Assembly (NCBI GenBank): GCA_013399115.1
Contig: VXAA01000627.1
Coordinates: forward strand, 124,001 to 188,000
Direction: 5' to 3'
Length of the DNA stretch: 64,000 bases
DNA from: Anseranas semipalmata
Taxonomy: Eukaryota; Chordata; Aves; Anseriformes; Anseranatidae
Part shown: piece after piece, positions 56,853 to 64,000 of the stretch
Layout of the letters: each line of letters starts with the position of its first letter
Position numbering within the stretch: the first letter of the stretch is position 1
Notes under the pieces: model-generated
What the model was told of the DNA's origin: nothing
Databases searched by the model: none
Seen by the model: only the letters and a program-made list of their open reading frames with translations
Program-made: the position numbers and the translations under genes

Positions 56853-56909
56853 CTTCAACTTTGACAAGTGTCCCAGTTCCTTAGCAGCACTGAAAATCAA
56901 CTGTGTGCC
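56853..56909 (-). CDS. UNC13B: UNC13B exon, MHD2 (57 nt, symmetric)
   Basis: 57-nt exon encoding GTQLIFSAAKELGHLSKLK, which matches the Munc13 MHD2 segment between the LTDHT and DHMVREE exons. It is phase 0 at both ends, so skipping it would keep frame. The acceptor is preceded by a good pyrimidine tract and reads ATCATAG|GGC. The donor is AAG|GTATTG, which departs from consensus at +4 and +5 and looks weak. It lies between introns of about 6.7 kb and 4.5 kb. The family match and exact frame continuity make it a real exon despite its size; whether it is constitutive cannot be seen. Confidence 0.88.
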
Positions 56910-59900
56910 CTATGATTGCAAGAAGTTACAAAAGAAAGGAAGAAAAGAAGATTATACACAAGCTTTACATATTTTTCCTTTGAGCAAGTCAAGTCAGTTC
57001 ACAGAGAACTTTACATAACCACCCCAAGGCCAGTCACAACAGCTTGTCTCCTCGCCAATTTATTACCTAGTATAAAACCTGGCATTTCTGTGGATGCCAA
57101 ATCCAGAACTCTTTCAGAGCACAATATTCTGCTAACTGGTTTACTCTTGCTTGCAGCGGCCACCCATTTAAATAGGATGCACCCTCAAACAGCTTGCACA
57201 GGCTGTGAAGGCAGTGCAGCGGCTTCATCTCTAAGAGCTCCTCTAGATTTCAAGTCAAGTCTAAATACACATGAATAAGTACTGGGTAAGACTGGCCAAA
57301 GCAAAGAACACACAACTGATGCCAATCTCTCTATGGAAGTAGAGCACAATCAATGCAGTAGGAGTAAGCATATCTCAGGTCAGAAACAATTGGATCTGAG
57401 CAGTTTTCAGGTGAGACAATGGCAAACAAAATCCAGTATATATTACCGCATCTCCTTTACACGTCAAAGGCTTGGCAATGGCTCTTCCTCCCCCACTGTG
57501 GCTTACCAATGTTGTATGACCAATGAAGAAACAAAAGGGACAATAAATCCCAACAACAGAAAATTTTGCTTCAAGCCACTTACACACTAGTATAATGGAC
57601 TTTTTTACATACTTTCCCTGCAATGGTTACAACAAAGATATTTATCCTTTTCCCCACCACAGTATTTCTCTCTTGTGTAATACTCCTTTTGCCTGGGGAC
57701 TTAAAAAGCAACCAATCCAATTCTCTAGCCTCTCCTCCCAGAGACACCTTATGGGTGCACTGGAATTTATTTTCTCCCACTTTGTTCTCTTTCACTGATC
57801 TACTCTTGCCTTTTTCTTCAAAAAGTCACAACGGTATTACTCCACTCAGAATAAACCCCCAGTCTACTGTAATTCTGGCTATGAATTAAGCATCCGTCAT
57901 ATCGTCAAACTTTGCTCTCCACTTCAGTCCTCTGCAGCTAGTCAGATTTGGGCTTTAGGATTGAGATATAAAGTTACAGGCTCTTCCCTACTGAAATGTC
58001 ACTTCCATTATCTGTCTCAGGAAAGTCTTAGGTATGTCAGCAGAGCTGTTCTCTCGAAGATGATCTTCAGCTCTCCTCACTTGCAATCAGTCATTAGGGG
58101 CTAGCAGTAAAAGTATGTGTAAATGTCACCACAGGTATCACTTGAAAAAGGCCTGGGGGGACGCCCCAGCTGAATGCCTGAATTAAGATTTCAGGGACAA
58201 TCAGACACACTGGTGGGTGGCACTTTCCACCCAGTAGGGTCTTTCTGCTCAGGAAAACACCTGGGAGAAGATAAAGCTCATCATCTTTGGGGACTGCTGG
58301 CTGCATAAGGACCACATTTTCCCAAAGGTCTCCAATAAATGCAGTTCTCCTTTCTACAGTCCTCATTCCCTCTTCTCTACTACACTGTCTCATCTCAGTA
58401 GTCTTTCACCCTCCCACTTAACCACAATGGCCCATCAATATTGCTCATCCTCAAATCCCTGAAATGGTAACACGGTAAGATGCAAGACCGGAATTGTTAT
58501 ATTGTCCTTTGCCCCTGCCTGTGCCACTCAGCTTGTTTTCTTTGCTGCCTTCTTCAGTATTTATTCATTTGTTGCTTTTTAACTCAGTGCTCTGTGGAGC
58601 GGGAACTATGTATTTGCAGAGAAGACCCTGGTAATTAGGTTCTATTGCAGAAATCATTAAGAGCAGTTTTATATTTTTTCCTTGGATTAAAAGTTAAGAT
58701 CAGCCCCACTGATGCACTTCCCTGAGCAGAAAAGCATCTTTATACCTGTCACTAGCAGTAGCAGGTATCTTTGTACAGAAGAAAAGCACAGGCAGTTCAC
58801 AGCAGTAATACTGGGAAGACTGAGCCCTGCTCTAGGGACACTAGACACCCTCTGCACATTACAACAGAAGTGAATTTCCAGATGAGATATTTTTCTTTAG
58901 TTTTGCCAGCTTCTGAAATTGCTCAAACTGAAAGACACTGTGACCTGAAATTAGACAACCTCTTGATTTGCTCTATCCATAACCATTACCTAGCTCTCAT
59001 TGTTCCTCAGCCTTTTATTTGTGAATAGTAATCAATATAGAATGAACATTGACTTCATAACTAAAAGGAAGCTCTTGATAATTGATTAAATTCACAACTG
59101 TTAAAAAAAAAAAAAAACAAAAAAAAAAACCAAACACACAGGCAAGGATAATGCATCCAAAAAGGAAAGCTTTTGAAAAGAGACCGGGAGCTTTACTTGC
59201 TGCCAGTACCTAGTGGGCAGTATAAAATAGTACAACTCTCTAAAACCTGAAAGAGTAAAAAATCTTCTTTATTTCCAGCAAGCAAGATAGGGCATGACTG
59301 CATTCCAGGAGCAACAAAGAGATTTCACTGTGGGCCACACCAAATAATCCAAGGGACATGGCTTCAGCCAGTGTTTTGGTACCCAACAGTGAATGCTGTC
59401 ACATGCACCTGCTGTTCTGTGTGATTGATCATACAGCTTGTTTGACTTACAGGTCTTAAAACTTAAGATTTTCAAGCCTGTTGACCAAGCAGAAAAACAA
59501 ATTAACGTTTTTTATAACCTGGACTTTGAAAAAAAATAAAATAAATGAGCTTCCTCAAAATATACTAATATTAACATTTCTTGATCCAGGATCTTCAGCC
59601 TTCATTGGACTTTTTTTTTCTATATACATTTGAACAACATTAACTAGCCTAGGCACGTAGCCTCCCTGCTGCAGGCTTCAAAGGAGGGCAGGTCAGTAAC
59701 ACTGAGCAATACCCAGCGACGCGATACGCTTCAAGGAACAAAGCTGCTCAGATAACTGCTCTTCTTGCCCATTTTTCTAATCCTCATCAATCAGTGCCAA
59801 TCTCTGTCAACGTGTCTGCAAGGAGAAGTTATTTTACCATTATATAGAGTTTGTCATCAATGCTGGTAACGCCTAATGAAAATCTGGACAGCTCCTTTCT

Positions 59901-62900
59901 CTGCCAAGCAGCATTCTTGTAAACAAGATGCTCAAAAAGTTATTTATTAATTCACAGAAAACATATTACAAAGCTTTACAGACAGCATTTATTCCAGGGC
60001 AGCTCTAGGGAATGAAAACAACTGCACTTAGAAATTGTGTAGTTTTGAGAAAAACTGCCCACAACAGAACTGATTAAAATAAAGGAAAATTAAGATCTTC
60101 CTATGAATCGTTTCTACCTAGCTCTGTGGCAAACACAGCCGGAAAGGGGACAGACCTTGGACAGTGCTGGTTTTCCTGGTCTTTCCACGACACCAATTAT
60201 ACCTTCCTAAACTTTTTGGAAACCTGAAAAACATCTATAGTCTGCAACATGAAGATTTTAAATTCACTGTTAAAGGTCTGACTGCTTTTTAACCCAGCAC
60301 AAGCATTTGGAGAAGGACCATCAGCTGACTCAAGTCTAATTCCTAGAAGCCAGAACTCTACAGATTTATATTCCAAGAGACTCAAACTCTCACAGTTTAA
60401 CTGTCCTACTGCTTAGCTGACAAAGTTAAGAAACAAAAGCCTACTGCAAGTCTTTTGAATTGCAGTCTTTTTTTGGAAAATATATTATTACTCAGGCTTA
60501 TTTTCTGAGACATGAGTGCAAGGAAGTTTTATCTGATATTGTACATTCCTTTCTCAAGTCTTTTTAATTCCTACATTCAACAACAATGAGATCTGATCCT
60601 TTATTAGCAGCATTTAACTTCATTTTAAAAAACTTCATCATCAGGCACCACTTGGTACTACCCATTAAAAATCAGACTTTATTTTTTAGGTGTCATGGTA
60701 TATTAAACACTGAGAAAATAGGTTTAAAAGTGGGAATGAAAAAGGGAAAATAATTTCCCCTAGGTAAAGATATCTCAGCACATGTGAAGTTCACAAACCA
60801 TCATTTCAGTGAAGGCTAAGAAAGCTCTTTCTCCTCATCACAGTGGCAGTCTTGGACTTTTTTGCCCCCCAGCTAGCACAAGGGAGAGGATTCATTTAAA
60901 CTAACACAAGTTAGGAAAGGCTTCAGAAAATCTCTCAAAGCCACACTCTCCACCACAGAATTGCTCTGGAGAAGCGTTGCTTGTACAAAAGCCTGAAGAA
61001 CAGCCAGTCTGGAAGTCATGTGTAAAATCTGTCTGCAGCTTAAACAAAATTTGTTCTTATACTGGACCATGTTTTCATTTAGTGAAGAAAAGTCTTGATG
61101 AGTAGAAAAAAGCACAGCAGGAGCAAGCACAAATGGAGCCTCATATGAATGGCTGCAGTGTACCGTGTAAAGTAAATGAAGGAGAGGCTTTGGAGGAATT
61201 ATCTGTGTGCGAATTAAGCAACTCTTCACTGACCTGACCAGCCACTGATGAAATACTATAGTTTCGTGCTAAGCAGGGAGGGAGACAGAAATATATCTCT
61301 AGCCCATTAATATCCCCAAGTGCTGTGCATTGAACCCCAAAATAAGGATTCCCAGAGAGCTATGTTTGCATATCCACTCATCCAAGACAGAGGGTGTTTA
61401 ATTAAGTGTTGATCTTTACTTAGAACAAGTGAGGCGTGAACTGCTCTGTGAATTATCGGAGATCATGTTGCTACTAATCTCACAACACTCAGCCAGTCAA
61501 TGCTCAGACAGGTTGAAGCCAGTCATCTGAAAGTTATTAAGGCACCTGCATCTCAGGTCATCAGTGTCAGGCTGTAAAACTGCCCTATCCCCACTGCATT
61601 GTTCACTGACAGTAGCTGCCTCATCTGAGCCCCACCCTACACAAAATCTTCCAGAAGCAGCAGAGAATGGAAGGGGAAAGCTCAGGTTTTCTTCCCCGTG
61701 TAATACAGGCTGAACTAAATTATGTGGAATAGACTGGACTGGAGAATAACTGACATTAAAGCACTGTGCTGTGACCAAGTCACGCAAAGTTAGGCTTACT
61801 GCAGAGTGTAAAGAACCTTCTAGCCGAGTATGCTTTCCATGACCACCATCAGAAACACTTTCACATCTCCAGCAAGTTCATAGAAAGGAGAGAAATTAAA
61901 TACTCCAGAAAAGGGATTCTTTTCTACCATGAATGCTCCCTACATCTTAAGGGCTGCAGAGGAATTTTAGGAGGAACACCCCCCCACAGTGGTCCATCAA
62001 ACATTGAGAGGTAGCACCAGGCTTTCTCTTGCTGAGGGCAGGGAGGAAAGCCTCCTCACTATGATCCAATTGATTATACAGCTAAAAATCCAGCTCTGAA
62101 CATTTCACATTATCTTGGAAAACTGAGGGTACGCATCATTACACAGAAAGAGCTTCTCAATTTGAAACTGAAGTGCTGGCAACAAGAAACTATTTGCAAA
62201 AAAAAAAAAAAAAAGTTGCTTACAGCAATATCCTACAAGTTGGAAGAATTGGCTGATCACAGTTATTGTCTTCTTCATGACACAAGCACTGAATCACACT
62301 CCGCCTTTAAAACTCAAAACTAGCCAGAATAATGCTCAAGCAGCTCCTCCCTGGTTCTCTCAGGCCCTTGATCTAAATGCTTCCCGTTCTGAAGGGTCAT
62401 GACAATGCTGCTCTTACATGATGCATTTTAGCACCCGTCCCCACCAAAGACTACCTTTTACAGCAGTTCAACAAAGGGAAATAAATTCAATCCTCTTCAT
62501 TATTTTTTGTCCTTTATGAATTAAAAAGGAAAACAGGGATGATCACTCCAAATCTGAGCTCAGACCAAACACTCTTTAGCAAATTTACACCTCATGCTAA
62601 TTTTGTGCAGGCATGAAAGCATACTGTCTCAGTTGTTCTGTTTAAAGTTATCATCAATGACAGAGGCAAAGGCCTTCCCTATCTCAGAGGGAGAAATACG
62701 TAGTGCAAGTTGCAGGTTTGCATCACTTCTCTATATACTGCAACCCAAGAAGTCCACTCAAAATATGTAGGCAACTGCTGAATAGTGAAAAACACTATTG
62801 TTCCTCCCACTAGTGGGATGAAATAAATCAGCATAAATTAGCCACAGACCACAAGTTCACTCCAACACAGATGAAAAGAAGTTCTGGATCATCTCCAAAT

Positions 62901-63634
62901 AATGAGGTTGTAGTCCAAACTTCATGCTGCCTACAACTGAGTGTCATCCCCCAGAGCAGCTGGGCATGCATGACTGACATTTAATCAGTTTCTGTGGTTT
63001 CTCAAAACTAGGAAAGAGGTTAATCTTTCATTGTTAAAAACATCACTACGTTCATGACACACATTCATCCAGCACATCCACACAGCTGAACAATTATATA
63101 AAAGACTGCCTTTGAAGACAAACTATCTGGACATGTTTCCAACTCCCCAACATCAGAGACACAGAAACCATGCCAGCCCATATTGATGTTAAAACCTTAT
63201 GGAAGATGTCATTAAAAAGCAAGCCCAAATTAACCACATGTATACAGAGAAACACCTGACCAACACATGACAATAATTAGGCAAAAGTATTTACAGGCAT
63301 TGATCTAATGCCAAGAAGCCATCACTAACTACCAAATAAGCCCTTAAATACAGCTTTCTCTAAGGGACTGCAAATCCCTAATCAACGTGATTTGATATAC
63401 TTGATGACAACTCCTTTTAGATCATGGATTTTGAATTTTTTTTTCTAGAGTGTGCTTTGTGTCTTGCAACCCCACTATAAATAGAGATGCTCTACTAGAT
63501 ATATTTTTCCATCCTAGAGTAGGCTACATGCAGACAAATTTACCTGGACAGATGACTCATTAGGACAAGGAGCAGAGCTACAGAGGGAATGGCAATACTT
63601 TCTGCTATGAGTCAGGAAAAAGAAAATGCTTTAC
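56910..63634. other. UNC13B: UNC13B intron of about 6.7 kb
   Basis: The largest intron in the window. It contains A-rich tracts at about 59103-59130 and 62199-62214. LTDHT and GTQL join without an intervening exon. No repeat family, RNA gene or nested gene was recognised. Confidence 0.65.
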
Positions 63635-63758
63635 CGTATGGTCTGTAAGAGGAGGCAGCACAATCAGCTTCTCCATGGTATTCATTACCACCCTCCAGAG
63701 CTCTTTCAGCACCCGTTTCAACACTGTCTTTTCACACACAGTTGCAAACAGTGTCAGG
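63635..63758 (-). CDS. UNC13B: UNC13B exon, late MUN domain (MHD2 start)
   Basis: 124-nt exon and the most upstream coding exon in the window. The acceptor reads CTCTCCCTGCAG and the donor ACG|GTAAAG. The first base completes a split codon (probably Asn) from an exon outside the window. It encodes [20 protein letters not shown] followed by a helical segment and ends LPPLTDHT. This is the strongly conserved start of Munc13 homology domain 2 in the MUN module, an all-helical vesicle-priming domain. It joins in phase 0 to the 57-nt exon at 56853, reproducing the family order PPLTD-x-T-GTQ. The frame is open through the exon with no disabling change. Coordinates come from reading both splice sites. 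Confidence 0.9.
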
Positions 63759-64000
63759 CTGCAGGGAGAGAGCAAGAACCAAGTAAATTCAAAGAATGTG
63801 CTTTGCAAGGAAAAAGGAGTTGTGTACAGCAGAATCAATGCCCCATCCAAAGCAGTTTCTCATAACGACTTCTTTAAGGGTAAAAAAAAATATTCCTTTT
63901 TCATAAAGTACAGTCTCCCTTCGTCATTGGAGTTCTAGTGCTAAAGACATTTGGATTATTGACATTGCTGATCTCAGTCATTTCTGTTTATTGACCTGGG
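63759..64000. other. UNC13B: UNC13B intron, running off the window
   Basis: Sequence upstream (minus strand) of the first exon in the window. It begins with the pyrimidine tract of that exon's acceptor. No further Munc13 exon is visible before the edge. Confidence 0.6.

Overview
The window is a piece of a sauropsid, almost certainly avian, nuclear chromosome. It contains at least three short CR1 LINE 3' tails with the hallmark GATGATCTTTAA / TTCCAAC / ATTCTATG terminal signature. It has long non-coding stretches, one CpG island, homopolymer tracts, one assembly gap (34843-35403) and one isolated N (25859). Nothing bacterial or viral was recognised.

The only protein gene I can prove lies on the minus strand between about 41.7 kb and the right edge. 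Seven exons (63635-63758, 56853-56909, 52257-52337, 51714-51861, 46259-46351, 45019-45178, 43420-43705) splice in frame with GT/AG junctions. Together they encode the C-terminal ~315 residues of a Munc13 protein: the end of the MUN/MHD2 priming module, then the whole C2C domain to the stop. The C-terminal tail matches UNC13B (Munc13-2) better than UNC13A or UNC13C. The 5' part of the gene lies beyond the right edge. Its 3' UTR probably runs to about 41.7 kb and carries an AU-rich nonamer and a Pumilio site soon after the stop.

The left 41 kb holds no coding gene I can support. It contains a strong CpG island (about 12.2-12.8 kb, weaker to 13.5 kb) and a second, weaker GC-rich tract (30.7-31.7 kb). 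Both have good minus-strand 5' splice sites. They could be alternative promoters or non-coding first exons of the next gene, which in human synteny (9p13.3, UNC13B then RUSC2, same orientation) would be RUSC2; that is an inference. Near the island are an 18-bp perfect palindrome combining two homeodomain cores with an E-box (13825-13842), a homeodomain inverted repeat (12111-12126) and a 10-bp hairpin (11311-11339).

Other structure: a 99-bp indel-free duplication (38608-38706 / 39353-39451), a cluster of TGACA motifs (36091-36189), an AT-rich plus CA-repeat block just beyond UNC13B (40200-40420), and a 12-bp stem / 3-nt loop palindrome resembling an RFX X-box inside an UNC13B intron (48865-48891). 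I found no clear new biological system. The candidates are regulatory or structural DNA, and each needs comparative sequence or expression data.
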